Shown piece by piece: positions 47,884 through 60,831 of a stretch of 64,000 bases of DNA. The notes below the pieces were generated by a model. It worked only from the letters and a program-made list of their open reading frames with translations, ran no database searches and had not been told where the DNA came from. Source of the DNA: Mercurialis annua (Eukaryota > Streptophyta > Magnoliopsida > Malpighiales > Euphorbiaceae); contig NC_065570.1 of assembly GCF_937616625.2 (NCBI RefSeq), positions 12,658,001-12,722,000 on the forward strand. The letters are read 5' to 3'. Made by a program: the position numbers and the translations under genes. Numbering within the stretch: position 1 is the first letter of the stretch; the number at the start of each line of letters is the position of its first letter.

Positions 47884-48470
47884 TCTATGCTCCCTATAAT
47901 CAAATAAGTTTTCTTTAATCAAATTCGCGATACTTCAAGTAGAACCACAATCCACACAGCACTTAGCTAAGTTAGCTCCCTCCAAACCAAACCCTACATC
48001 AAAAATATACCGAAAAACGGGAAAGATTAGATCATGAATACCAAAGTTTTACATTTAAAACAGTAATAATAAACTCGTAAGGTTCACTTCTCAGTGAAAA
48101 AGACCTCAACTTTCACTAAATTTTATCAACCAGAATCCAACCCAGAAACAAAAATGTATCGAACTTAAAAAAAAAATAGCAAAATATGAACAATTTTACC
48201 CTAAGTGTGGTAATTAAAGATTCAACAGCAATAAAACAATTAATCAAAATAAAGCTGGAGTAAGTAAGATAATGCAGAATTACAAGAATAAAAAAACAAC
48301 TCAATTGACAAAGAAATTAAGGGATTTGGTGAATTAAATAGAAGGACTAGCTAATTGAAAGATTTGTAACAAATTTACCCTAAAATTATGGCTTTTCTTC
48401 CTCTTTTCAGAATGAAGGCGAACTCGGAAGGATTAGCCGAACGACACTCAAAGCAGCTTCCGAGTTCGGA
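47884..48470 (-). promoter_or_regulatory. Probable 5' UTR intron and leader exon of NIPP1-like gene
   Basis: The minus strand reads a C/T/G-balanced segment near 48470-48370, ending in a donor-like 'ttttagggtaaatt'. It is followed by AT-rich intron-like sequence to the acceptor at about 47895. Inferred from composition and splice signals. Confidence 0.4.
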
Positions 48471-48729
48471 AAGTAAAGCGTTTGCAGGTTTTTTGTTTTG
48501 CTGTGCGAATTATGGTCCTCATTCTTTTCGTCTGTGACAATTACATCCTTCACTTGCCTTTGAGATGTAGGATTAATTACTAATTTCTCTATCAAGTTTA
48601 TCATGTTGCACTAGCCCCCCTATTCTTTACGGAATTATCTATGTTTTTACCATTTACGGAAAAAAAATGCAAATTTATTAAGTAATTTTCAAAATTATTA
48701 TTATTAAACTAGTAATTAATTTGTTTTTT

Positions 48730-49050
48730 TGATAATTGGGGGACGAGGAGAGCTTGTGGGAGAAAACGAATCCACGATCTAGCAGTTCATTGTTGATCAG
48801 CGCTTATACTATTTGAGTTATAGCTCATTGATAATGTATTAATTAATTTTGTAATTGTAGATGATTTGAATAAATTTAATGAGTTTGATTTGAATAAAAA
48901 AAGTAAACTTTTAGAATTATTGTTTGATAATAATTAATAAAATAAATTCAAAATCGTCTGAAAAGAAAAATATTTATAAGAATACTAGTGCATAACATCT
49001 CATACACATGGTATAAGCGCTGATCATCAGTGAACTAATGACGTAAGTTT
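48730..49050. mobile_element. Two tRNA-like SINE pieces in inverted orientation
   Basis: The minus strand at about 48835-48735 reads 'gagctataactcaaatag' then 'tataagcgctgatca' and 'gatcgtggattcg', resembling Pol III box A and box B of a tRNA-derived SINE. At 49011-49026 'gtataagcgctgatca' appears again on the plus strand, an exact inverted copy of 48794-48809. The second piece has only the box-A part. The match to the box consensus is loose, so this is a tentative call. Confidence 0.4.
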
Positions 49051-49800
49051 ACTAACCGTTTACTAACAGTTACTATTGTTTTACTAAAAAATAAATCAGA
49101 CTTCTAAAATTCATAAATAAAAAATAATATAAAAACTTAAGAATATGATAAACAAAAAGTCATTTTGTACGGTACTTTGGTATCAAAAATAGAAACCAAA
49201 TTGAACTATAAGTAAACGTTTGATAATTGAAATTTGGGATTTCAAATTGAAACATAGATAAAGTTTTGGTACCACTCAAATTTTTAACCCACAAATTTGT
49301 TCCAGGCAGCCTTAATCATAATCCCAGCCGGATCCAGCGCCATCCGTGTGGTAGCCGCTGATCTTGCTGTCAATAATCCCACGGTTGTCACTACCTCCGC
49401 CACCAAATCCAACGAACACATCCCCGGCCTAGCACTGCCGCCATTAAACCCATCAATCGACAACCCATCGGCATCAAACTCATGGATTGGAAACCCATCG
49501 CCGCTTTTGCCGCAGCTTTATAATACAGAGAGAAAAACAAAAGGAAGACCCAAACCTTTCTCTCACTGTCCATCAACGCCACTCGCCGGTGATGAGGATT
49601 CCGTATTTTTTAATATTTTGAAGGTAAAAAAATCAAGAGAAAATGTAAAGAAAATAAGAAGAATGAGATTGATGTATTTTTTTAAGGAGAATACGCGTGT
49701 CTCTATTTGTGAGAATAAGTATGTGTTTGGTGGTGCCTCATCTAATTTCCTCATTATCATTTAGGTTTTATTTAATTTTTAATAGGAGGTTGTTTGTTCT
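49051..49800. other. Unassigned sequence, possibly LTR of the next element
   Basis: 49300-49600 is unusually GC-rich. Open frames run on both strands and neither matches a known family. It may be part of the LTR of the 49801-52640 remnant. Confidence 0.3.
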
Positions 49801-50481
49801 CTATAAATAGCTAGATTTATTATTATTATTTTTTATCAACACATTATTTATCAAAATAAGCTCGGTGTTTTTATCTCTAATCTCAGGATTGAATCTTAAT
49901 GTAGGAGTAAAATTGATATTAATCTTATTTGAATTCTCAGATTCCCAAACTATTCCTTATAGTGTTAGAATAGTTGTTACGTCATTCAAAGCTATGTTAC
50001 GTTCTTATAAGTTGAACCGGTTAAATCATCGGAACTGTACGTTGACCCACATATAAATTCAAAGATTTGAACTTGGATGTATTTTCTAGCGAACATCTTT
50101 TGGCGATTCAGCGGGAACACATTTATGGTCAGCTTAAAAATCAGAACTACGAAAAAAAGCTATAGGGGCACTCGGTCACGTAGCCGAGATCAGTTTGAAA
50201 TAGGGAGCGCATCTTCAGGCGATCTAGACTCGGACTTTTAAAAAATCATGGCTAAGGGAGACAGGTCTGGGCTATAGCCGCCAAAAGGGACTTGGTTACC
50301 CCCTGCTGAGACGACGTTTTTCAACCCACGGCTAAGGATTCAAACCTTGGATTCAAGGAAAAATGGTTGGGTACGTACATGACCAGCCTCCGACTCGCCC
50401 TTCCTTATCACAAGCCGATTATTCTATAATGAGGAACACGCTCAAGAAAATTGATAAATGTTTGATGAGGTGACTCAGTAG

Positions 50482-50880
50482 ATGTCATCGGTAATGAAGA
50501 CGATGATGACCGATCATACCTCCATTCAGAGGGAGATCAAATCGGACTTGAACAACTTAACAAGTACGATGGACAATTTGGGCAAGATCTTCTCAGGTCA
50601 AGCCGTAACTAAACAAAGCTACAAAAGGGACAATTTTCCTAAAGCCTCTAATAGGTTTGGAGCTCAAACAATTTTGGCAAAACAAGGGCAGCTATTGAAT
50701 AAATTGGGCATCACATATGGCTCTGTTAAACTTTTAATTCGCCAAGATGGCAAGTCCTCCAACAAGGGCGAGCCTTTTGTGCAGCGTCTAGGGAAGGAAC
50801 ATATCAATGAGCCTTTGACAGCAGGTAGCAAGAGCGCCCCGATAAACGAAGGAAGGGGTAATGTGTATAATCAAGGTTAA
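50482..50880 (+). pseudogene. gag-like fragment
   Basis: A 132-residue frame rich in K, N, Q and S, beginning MSSVMKTMMTDHTSIQREIK. Its place, directly after the leader motif and before a protease-like frame, is the reason for the gag call. I see no zinc knuckle. Confidence 0.4.
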
Positions 50881-51316
50881 TTGCTAGATGAGTTGGAGAA
50901 AGTTGGGGTGGACCTAGGGCCGATACCACGATCGCCGTAAATGAAACCATGCCTTGATTGGGTTGACAAGTTATACCCATTCCCTGAGGGTTACAAGGTC
51001 TCAAAATTGAACTTGTTCACAGGCGAGGAAATGGGACAATCAACGGTAAGGCACGTGGCTAGATTCTCGGCTCAATGCGGTGAAGTCGATGCTCATGATT
51101 TTTGGAAGCTCGATACACACGATTTGTATACGTCTTTTCTTTCAGTAATACGAGTTTTTATGTTCTATTTTGAGGTATTACACTTGGAAAAAGTGTTGGT
51201 TTTGTAGGTTTCTTGGTTGAGGAGCTTGTTGGATCAATTAATAAGCGAAACGAGAAGAAGTCAATCTTTTTGGCAAAAATAGAAATCTATCGAGGTAGGC
51301 ATTTGTATCCTCGACA

Positions 51317-51530
51317 AAATCTTGTACCTCAACATTTTTGGATTCTGTAACGTATGTCTGCCGATGACAGAATGTTGGTCATCGTTAGAATTGAAGGAAC
51401 TAAGTTTTTGGTTGTCAACAGAATCTTGTACCTCGATAAAAAAAACTTTTTTGTAAAGTAAGTCTATCGACGATAGAAATTTGGTCGTCGATAGAAGTAA
51501 GAAACGTGGGGATCGAATTATTTTTCTACC
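51317..51530. repeat. Imperfect tandem repeat, period about 104 bp
   Basis: 'aatcttgtacctc' recurs at 51318 and 51422. Each is followed at a similar distance by 'tctgccgatgacagaatgt' or its variant 'tctatcgacgatagaaatt', and then 'ggtcatcgttagaa' or 'ggtcgtcgatagaa'. It lies between the gag-like and protease-like frames and is not coding. Confidence 0.6.
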
Positions 51531-52215
51531 GCGACAAAGAGTCCTGATTTTACCAGGATTGTATCGTTGATGTGTTTTCAAGCCTTAAACCACTATATAT
51601 ATGACATCCAAGACTATGTAATTTGATTATTATTTGAAGCTTTTACATTATTATTGCTTAAACAATTTAGTTAGTTAGTTAATTTAGCTTTAGTCCTTAG
51701 TGATAATTTAGTAGGGTATAAGCAACTTGCAAGGATATATATATATGATCAACTCTAACAAAATAAAAGTAAATGGACTCATAGGCTCACGAGGATTTCA
51801 TATTCCGGCTGAAGATTCTTTTAGTCTGGGACTATCTTATGTCTCATTCTGGACCATTATCACCAAGGGAACTACCGTGGCCGAATAAACCTTATTACTT
51901 GCAAAGAAAGATAGGAAGACCATGTTAGCCAAGGGGACCACTGACGGTTCTCTGACAGGAGAACCTACATACACCACACTGACCGCGCTCCACACACATA
52001 TCTTCTATCAAAATAATTTAAAAGGTCAGCTCAGCCTACAATGTAAAAGGACACTTCACCATTGGAAGCACGAGAAAAGAAAAAGAAATACACTATATAT
52101 ACTCGATGAGTACGTGATTATTCCTGATGAGGAGAGTGTCGATCAGACGGAAGTGATGTCCGTCCATTGTATATCAAAGCCTATATTAATAGAGTCCTTA
52201 TTAACAGGGTACTAA

Positions 52216-52632
52216 TTGACAAATGGAGCCAGTGTGAATATCCTACTAGCTAGAATGTTGAAGAAGCAGATTGAGATAGGAAGAGTAGAGATCAGAGAAG
52301 GATTCTTCGTTGTGAGTGCTCAAAGCAACTATAATGTCTTGTTAGGCCGGGATTGGATCCACTCCAACATGTGTATCCCGTTTACAATGTATCAAATGTT
52401 AATTATGTGGAGAGAAGATGGAAGTGTCGAGGTAGTTCAGGGCGATCCTGGTCCTTTTGGAGAAGATAACAATATATTGGAGGCAAAGATGTATGATGAT
52501 CATGTGAAAAGCATCCAATCTTTAAGTGTTAAAGATCAAACGAACACATTACGGATCGTGGTAGACGTAGATCGACCCATTTCAATCACGTGGGGGCAAT
52601 GGGCGATCCACTATCATAGAACTATACGATGA
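52216..52632 (+). pseudogene. gypsy aspartic protease remnant
   Basis: The frame opens TNGASVNILLARMLKK, equivalent to the DTGAS active site but with the catalytic aspartate lost (the codon before is a stop and the motif reads TNGAS). Later it carries YNVLLGRDWIHSNMCIPF, the conserved C-terminal protease motif. Inactive. Confidence 0.65.
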
Positions 52633-52912
52633 TTAGACGAAATTAAGAGTTAAGAAACAAGGTCTGTGACCTTGCACTAAAGCATTTAGTTCTATCGGCA
52701 AAATGTATTTATGAAAATCAAGTGCAAGATTCAAGAGGTACAATAAAGACAGATATTTAAGAGTGGCCACATGAAAGCTAGAAGATGATGACGCCGTCCA
52801 AGTTCAAAACGAGTTTGATTCATATTTAATTTCTTTTTCCTCTTTTGCAGCTACATAAATGACCACTTCAGCCTTCAAATCCACATTAAAACAATAAGAA
52901 TCAAAATAGGCC

Positions 52913-53127
52913 ATGTTTGGTTCATGAAATAGGTCCGGAATAGAATAACTATTCCGTATTGCATATTTATTCCTCACTTTGTTTCATGGAATAGTAACTT
53001 CACGGAATTGATATTCCATGATTGTGTGGAATAATTACTCCTCTCAAAAAGTAAAGAGTAGATATTCCATTCTTCACGGAATAACTATTTTATTTCATAC
53101 TATTTCATTCCATGAACCAAACATGGT
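52913..53127. mobile_element. MITE with 'ccatgtttggttcatg' ends (215 bp)
   Basis: The left end 'ccatgtttggttcatgaaat' is the inverted copy of the right end 'attccatgaaccaaacatgg'. The interior repeats 'ggaata' and 'attccat' in both orientations. Degenerate sister copy at 26475-26651. The target duplication is not evident. It lies 0.6 kb from the 3' end of the C2-GRAM gene. Confidence 0.75.
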
Positions 53128-53737
53128 GTCTATTCCACCTCTTCATTCTTATAAACAGAGCAATAGCACCTCCACTTACCACCACTCTAGCAGCCTGAGT
53201 CGTTTCTCTCGTCCTTTACTTCCTCTAAGTGACGATTTTGATTATTTTTTTGTAACAGCATACATCTGTTAACTGAACAATGTAAAAAGCCTAGAAATAA
53301 AAAAGTTTTTGTTTTGAGCGTAAAAGCGGGTCAGTTCTGATGGTTGCAATTAGAGTCCATCATAGGAAGGGATAATTAATTAAGCTCAATTCTGATGCGT
53401 CCCTCAACGCTAGAAATCAAGAATCTTTGGTGTAAATGAGTATATACTACAGCTAAACTGTAAATTATTCTACTACATTGTATGAACAGAAACGGTTGAA
53501 AATTAATGTATACATCTAACTATAATCCATGAATTAGAAAAAGAAGCGACGCAGCTCCAATGAATTTACACAAAAGGTACAAGTATTTACAAACTGATCT
53601 CTACCTGAATGAGCCACCGGAGATGTTTTCGCTTTTTACGTTCCAACAAATATCAGGAACAGAGAATGTGTTTGGTGCAGAAAGCAGGAGCTGAGTTCAA
53701 GCCAACAATTTAAACATCGATACATTTTGTTTCCTTC
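53128..53737. other. 3' flank of the C2-GRAM gene
   Basis: Non-coding. The part from about 53737 back to 53500 is likely the 3' UTR (minus strand). Nothing else recognised. Confidence 0.35.
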
Positions 53738-56700
53738 CTATTTCTTCGCATATTCCCTTTCAGTCACACCGAAAAGCACCTTCAGCCGATCTTCTAGATT
53801 AGACAGAATGTTCTTTGTAATCCTTTTCTGATGCTTAGTGCTTTTCAGCCAAGCAATTCCGATGAATACGCGCACGTAAGTGCTTTTTGGTTTTAACGGC
53901 AAATCCTCAATTTGGTATCTCAAGTGAAGCTGCCGAGAAAAAACAAACATGTCAAAATTGATATATGATATTGAATATTACCATTTTCAAGATTAAACCA
54001 ATCCAGAGCAATTTGCAACTTAAAACAGTCATAAGTATGTCCATACATTAAAATTTTCACCGAGCGGAACTCCATGGAGAGTCATAAGTTCTTGTACAAC
54101 CCAACCTTTCCGATCAGACATGGGGAATTTCTGTTGTGTACTTGTCACCTCTCCTCTATAATGCGATATATGCTGATCAAATCTGTAATATATTTGCCTC
54201 TCGTACACATCGGCCTTCTCCAAGTCCCATGGAGTATATGAATAGTTAAGACAACCGGCTTTCTCCATAGCTTTGCGCTCCAATTCACTCCCACCAAACA
54301 GCTCCATTAAGAAATTTGTCTAAAACAAAGTAATTGCAGTTAAATAATACCCCTCCATCTCAATCTAATTGACACTAATTTCCTTTTTGAGGGTCCCATT
54401 CTAATTGATAATTTCCATTTATATAATATTTTTAACTCTATTTTTCCTGTTTTACCCTCTCAATTAATGTCTTTCCTCTTTAGAAAGATGTGATGTATTT
54501 AGTATAACACGAGGATATACAAGTAAAATCATTGAATTTTCTTAAACAATCGGCAAAGAAAAATTTTCTCAATTAGATTGGGACACGGAGAGTAGTTGAT
54601 AAATCTGCAGAACACATTTTAAAGTAGATATATTCATGTCTAGCCACGAAGGAGAGAGAATAAGGAACTTACAGGAACAGAGAGTGTAGAAGAATAAACC
54701 TCAGCGAGGTTAACATCCTCGAGGTCCAACAAGGATCCACTTTCTTCGCTTTGGAGCATTTTGGTTTCTGATTCTTCCTCTATAATCCTCACCTTCTGTT
54801 CTGGGGTTAATGATCTAGCCTTCCACAAAGCCTTGATTGTCCTACGTGAGAGGCATAACAAAGTCGATCAATGCCATATATTTCTGACTTCTGTCGTCCT
54901 ATATTTTTAGTAACCACTTTTTTTTTTATAAATAGTAGTAATCACTTTTATCTCGGAAAAGAAGGCATATTCAAGCTTAACAGCCCTAACTTAGTTCTGA
55001 TAAACTTAATATTGCTATACACAGCACAATGTATGATAAATTAAAAATAAGGAAATTGTCTACAGCTGTTAAGGAAAAAAAATGACTATTAAGAATCCTA
55101 GGGCAATCAAAATCAGCATTCTCTAAAATAAGCATTCTTATAATGGAAGTGCTAAAATGATGATCAAGCAGAACAAACTTTCCATAACCAGAAGCAGGTT
55201 AAACTTATGGAATTGCTCCAGTATTCTACCAATGATGATTCAAAAGGAAATGGGATGGATGGGAAATGGGATGGAATTTTAATATTATCAAATATGCACC
55301 AAGTTTAAAGAAACATTCAGGAATGGTGTAAAATCACATTTTGTATAATTAAATTGAGCGCAGTCCAGATACAGCATGTACGTGCTATGAAGTTTCCAAG
55401 AACGCAAAACTAGTGTGCTTAACTCTAGAACTAAATTGTGTAATTAGGAGATAAAACTGTATTTCACTAGACATGAAACTTGGAGAATGGAGCTCACATA
55501 AATAGTAAGCAAAGTCGTTAAATCCTATTAACCAGCATATCAATGTCCACTTCAAATAAACATTCTATACACAATTCCAGCATAATTGTGACTGCCATAG
55601 AGCTAAAGAGAGTTCACTATGTTTTATGTGGGGAAGGCGTATAAAACTCACAATTTTTTTGAAAATGTCAATATTGAAAATAATATTGCTAATTTTGAAA
55701 TAAGAATCCACTTATAGAAAGAGTAATGAGCCATAAAACATTGAGATTTACCTATGCGCTACATTGAAAGATACAAATGACTGAAAATGAAATTTCAGCC
55801 TCCCTGCCTCGTCTTGCGTCTTTGCCCCATGTCTGGCATCCATACCTCTGCCTTGCCGGAGAGTCATAACAATTATTGGACTACCCATTGACGATAATGT
55901 CGGAGGAAAAACTTGGATCTCTTCTATATCCTCCCAAAGAAAGAAAAATTTAGTCTTCTGCCCAAACAAATTTGCATGAAAACCAATAATTCTTGCGGAG
56001 AGAAATAAACGACCCTGTTTAGACGCAGCATTCAAGTCAAAAACCTAATGTGGATAATATTGATAAAAAAGGAAATAGAGTAATAACATGACTATCAGAA
56101 GCATCGAAGATTCATTAAATAATATTCAAGATACTGAGAAGGTTAAGAACAAAACCTGTAAGGGCATTTTTCGCTTTAGGTGACAGGTAAAATCATTGAT
56201 GAGAAATTCCTCTAGTGGAAGCCCGAAGAGCTTCTGAAAGGCTGAATTTGCTTGAGGTGAACGCAAATTTATCTACAAGAATTCCACGAGTAATTCAATC
56301 ATACCGGACGATACAAGACAAAGACGATACAGTGCATAACCCATTGGCAATCTAAATATTCCAAAGCATCAAAAGCTAGCCATTTACCTTCTTTCCAACC
56401 TCTTTTTCCATCTTATTTAAGTATTCTTTGACAACATTGTTGCCTCTTGTATTAGTCAAGAAAATTCTTAGGTGCAACTTGGACTGGCATGCTTGAGCTA
56501 ACTTTCCTCGAAGAGGGACCCAAACATCAGCTAGATCTGATACATTAGATTTTAGAAAATTAACTTCAGCATATCCCAAAGATGTAGCTTCATCAAAAGG
56601 TCCATCAAAATCATAAACTTCCACATCCAGCACAGAAGGTGGATCATCCATTGCATCAAACTCAAATATTTCTGCAGAGAGTGAGAATGTCCATTAAGAT

Positions 56701-59418
56701 AGTATTCGTAGGACAATTTGCATCATGTTTATCACCAATTAAAAAAGCATTTCCGTGCAAAGATTTCATTATTCACACATTTGTAGAATACTTTCGATCA
56801 ATAATTCTTTGCGTTAAATGAATCAACTGACAAAGAACAATATGTTTCACCGTTCCATAGAGAATCAGACTTCTGGAACTTAATCGAGCTTGTTCTAGTT
56901 TGTCCATTACAGGTGAATACCACATATGGATCACAGAAGCCACTTGAATCAACAGCAGCCAAATTATTTCCCTCAATTAAGGCAACTGTGAGAAGCCACC
57001 CATCTCCCTGTGCTTTTACTCCATGATCACTACCTATAAAACACAAAAATTAATCAGGAAATGACAATGCTAAACATAGTAGTTAGTTTGCACTAGATAA
57101 GAGGATCATTGGGTTACATCGTTACCCTTTCGTACTCTGGCATGCATAAAACGGGAAATAAACTCTAGCACCCTTTCACATTGAAGAACTAGGACGCCGC
57201 ACACTATGAATTCCCCAATTGAATCAGGTAAGTCGAGTCCTACAAACTCTAACCCTTGAAGTGTGCTGGAAGGGCTTAGCCAAATGTGGACAACAACATA
57301 TAATCCAACAATAACTGTAGAAAGTACAGTAAAGTTAGCAAAATATTGGACAGCCAGTTTCCAATCTGACTGGGGTTCTGCCTGCAATGAAGCCAAAACT
57401 TGGTCTTTCGTGGAACCTAAGTCCTTCAAATCAACTAGCTTAACATTCTCGGATAATAGAGATGAAAACTGCTCAAAGCTTTCCTTCAGACCTTGTCTAG
57501 CTCCGTTTTCTATCATACCTTTCATCATGGTGCTCTGTAAAAAATTCATTCTCCAGGATACTACCAAATGTGAAGTTTGTTCTCCTGAAGGAAGTTCAGG
57601 ACCAGGCGAGATACAGTAAAGAAGTTCAGTCTTAAAGGTGCCACCATACATAACATCTGGCGTGCTCACAATCGCTAAAACCGCAAAAACCTTCCCATCT
57701 GCTTTTAAATAACTTTGCTCCTCATAGGCCTTCACAGCCTTGATTAGTTTGGTAGCAGCCTTAATATAAGTAACCATCCTTTTTAAACTCTCACCACCAT
57801 TTTCTAATTTCCAAGGCCCAAATTGCTGTTCTGTTGTTCCCTGGATTTCCGCCAATGATCTTGGGAAACTTGCATCAGGTGAAAAAAGTAGAGAGTTTAA
57901 GTCTTGGGGAGCAGTCAAATATAATTGGTCCACAAGCAGCCCTCCTGGTAGATTGCTTGGAATTTCACTTCCCAAATCTTTAGATTCCATCGCTCTCAAT
58001 AATTCTGCAAAGTCACCAGAAGTGGAAGGATCATCGGAATCATCTTCACAAACATCTGTTCCAGCAGTTTCTGACGGCTCAGAGATTTCAACACTTTTAT
58101 TGCAAGTGGATGATGTTGCTGCATCTGAAGTTTTATTAAACATTTGAGCAATTCGCACTGCAAAATTCTTTTGTACACAAGGCTTATCATCTTTGCAGGG
58201 TGCAGTTTCCTCCAACCTATTAGGAGAAGATGAGTTTGATGGCTCACGAAATGTGAGAGTAGGCAATTCTGTCACTGCTTCTACATTCTTCCTCAACTGT
58301 AGTGCATTATCACCATTATTGTTTGAATCAACAAACTTATTACTATGCGAAAAACATATACCTAAATGAATTTCACCTGTTGAAGAAAGATAAACGATAC
58401 AGAATCAATAAGCAAATAACTTCATTACATCAAACATGTAAACACAGACAACTTGAGCAAGCAATGCTGCATAATCTCAAACATCTACAGCAGAAAAATC
58501 CTATAAATACTGCAAAAGCAAAATCTTGTCTAACAAACTACATTTGCATTCCACATAAAATTTTCGAATCATACATATCGGCATTTTGTTTCAATTCATA
58601 AAGGCTTCTAAGACTCTGGAACTCTGTACTTATACATTATTTGTGTTGCAAATAAACTTTTCGAATCCTACACTCTAGCATTTTGTTTCTATTCAGAAAG
58701 GCTTCTAAAACTCCGAAACTCTATACTTATAACCTAAATTCTGTAAAAGTTACTGTTTTCCAATATTTGTTTGGGAGTTTCCCGTTTCAGCATTTCCGTT
58801 TCCGTACTACCAACATTATAGCACTAATGCAGACCCCAAGAGTAACAATAACAATAACTCAAGGACTTAACTGGGGTAACAAACCAATGATTACATTCTA
58901 GGTAGCACCGACACTTGACGTTTCGGATACAAAACTTCATTTTTTACTGACGAAACCTTAAAATAACACCGTTTCTCCGTGCCCGCATCCGTGCAACCTA
59001 GATTACATCACAATACACAAAGCAAAAACAAAAACAAAACTTGAAGGAGGGAAACATAAAAGGCAGTACCACAGTCCTTGTGCTTGGACTTTTTGTTTTT
59101 GGGTTGCAGAGCATACCAAGCAGTGCCAAGAGACTTATTATCAGCATCAAAAATGATGGAAACAGCCACTTTAACCTGCCCAACAAAATCATCATTGAAG
59201 TATTTATCCTCATCCAACACAGATATCACAATCTCCTCATTCAAATCATCCACTCTGAAACTGAATTCCTCCCCCCAACTGGGATTCAAGTTCTTCTTCA
59301 CCACCTTGGTCTTAAACTTCTGCTTCCCTAGCTGCACTCTCACATACGGATCACTCAATCCATTAGGATCCGTTGGTGGCAAATTTCTTGCCTCAATTAC
59401 CCGAACAACAAGCTTCAT
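53738..59418 (-). CDS. C2-VASt-TM-C2-GRAM-VASt protein (At1g03370-like)
   Basis: Exons from 5' (minus strand): 59070-59418, 57126-58376, 56851-57033, 56388-56671, 56156-56272, 55752-56044, 54673-54841, 54047-54319 and 53738-53929. All junctions agree in phase, giving 1,036 residues, the usual family length (about 1,020). Domains: first C2 (1-105: MKLVVRVIEARNLP... DPNGLSDPYV, with Ca-binding aspartates); first VASt domain (about 275-440); a hydrophobic segment (about 462-484, FTVLSTVIVGLYVVVHIWL); second C2 (about 540-660); GRAM (about 728-810: GRLFLSARIIGFHANLFGQK); second VASt (about 885-1000). The family is thought to act at membrane contact sites in lipid or sterol transport and Ca signalling, by analogy with Lam/GRAMD proteins. 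The start is the ATG at 59416-59418; upstream codons are non-ATG. Intron 1 carries two copies of the short gene-associated repeat. Confidence 0.93.
58581..58645 (+). repeat. Short gene-associated repeat, copy D (partial)
   Basis: Reads 'gcattttgtttcaattcata' and 'ggcttctaagactctggaac', then stops short of the second half. It lies in intron 1 of the C2-GRAM gene, directly before copy E. Confidence 0.6.
58678..58806 (+). repeat. Short gene-associated repeat, copy E
   Basis: Reads 'ggcttctaaaactccgaaac', 'tataacctaaattctgtaaa' and 'tttcagcatttccgtttccg'. Same layout as copies C and F. Intron 1 of the C2-GRAM gene. Confidence 0.7.
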
Positions 59419-60831
59419 TTTCAATCAAGAAACAATCTTTACATGAAAACAGATACAACCCAGTAACAATTATGCACCAAATTACAGAATGGATCAAGAA
59501 AAAAAATGAATTAATCAAACAAAATGGTAAAGAATTAGTATTGAACATAAAAGGGTATTGTATAATATTTGGTTGTGATTAAAGAAAACAAAAATGTTAA
59601 AGAATGGTGATTTAAAACCGTTGAGGATGTGGGATAAAATTAAAGACTGGATAAATGAAAAGGAAAGACAAAAGCAATGTGATTTTAAAAAAAGAAGAGA
59701 ATTTTTTTTGATGATTTGGAATTTGGAGTAGAAAAAATGATTTGGGACTTTTCCATGAAGATCAGAAATTCCAAATTGTTTAATAAATTTTTATAATATT
59801 TTTCAAATTGGGCAACTGCGCGTATGATGTTAGACCGTTTGACTTTCTTGTTATGTTATGTTCTGAGTTAAGTGAATGAGATAGGGATGGAAAATGCTAG
59901 CCAAACTATGTTAATGGGTACAAAAAGATTTTTTTTTTTACTTTTTATGGTTTCTTTCTGCATGAATTCAGTCGAGTTTGGGAGTGTTTATCCCATGCAA
60001 CCGTTGCGACACGTCATTTTTACATCAAGTCAATGAGCATTTGCGACAGGGAATCTTTTAATTATTTTTTTTTTATCATTCAATTTTCCACATAACTAAT
60101 GCGCAATTGGTTTATTGCACGAATGGCATGGCGCACCTGTTGTGTTTTATAATTATCCAGAGTTTGGACAGAGTTTTTCTTTTATTTTTAATTTATTAAT
60201 TTAACGTGTGTACATTGATATGATGAATGTTTTTATAAATTTGTGAATAATATTTGATTATGTATTATTTTGAAATTATTATATAAATAATAAGATTTAA
60301 CAATTAAAAAGGATGTTATTTTTTCTTTTCAAAAAATATTAGGTTTTCTTTTGTCTTAAACGGTAACGAAGTTAACTCTTTATTAGTGTCGGAGTATATT
60401 TACACCGAAAAGATTGAGTACATGTGCTAAAATGTCCATTTTTTCACTATAAGGTGATATTTATATGAAACCAGAAAGTATAATGGCTTTTTTACTTATT
60501 CGTCTTTGTAATAATTGTTGGTTTTTTAGGCGAACTATATATATTTGTTTTAAATTGAATTTCTCCACTTTTATTTGTCAGCATTGAGTCCCTATAAATT
60601 TAATACTGTAGATATTAAGTCACTCTATTACGGAAATAAAATATGTATACTCCACGCAGTGTTAATGCAATTGAAATAAATTTTATAGTTGTTTTTTCTA
60701 TACTAAAGTTTATTAAATTGAATCCATGCACTTATTTTTATCGAAAGTAAGTTCCTCAATCAATTTCACCTAATTTGACATTGTTAATATTTTTTACGCC
60801 GAAGGATTTTAATATCTACAAAATCAAAAGC
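59419..60831. promoter_or_regulatory. Upstream region of the C2-GRAM gene
   Basis: AT-rich non-coding sequence. The first roughly 200 bp upstream of the start are presumably 5' UTR and promoter; I cannot point to a definite TATA box. Beyond 59800 nothing is recognised. Confidence 0.35.

Larger units (their letters stand above)
49801..52640 (+). mobile_element. Ty3/gypsy remnant: LTR end, leader, gag-like, protease
   Basis: A 'ctataaatagc' TATA-like box lies at 49801-49811. The leader motif 'ttttggcgattcagcggga' at about 50098-50116 is the typical sequence just after the primer site in plant gypsy elements. It is followed by a gag-like frame (50482-50880, starting MSSVMKTMMTDHTSIQ), a non-coding interval with a tandem repeat, and a protease-like frame (52216-52632). 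There is no reverse transcriptase. Truncated and inactive. Confidence 0.6.

Noticed and set aside
49297..49764. 155-codon plus-strand frame, and a 63-codon antisense frame with a signal-peptide look
   Set aside because: Neither matches a family I know, both lie in a GC-rich patch next to retroelement sequence, and no splice partner is seen.
57263..57619. Antisense frame in the C2-GRAM gene
   Set aside because: Opposite a well-supported coding exon; no homology.
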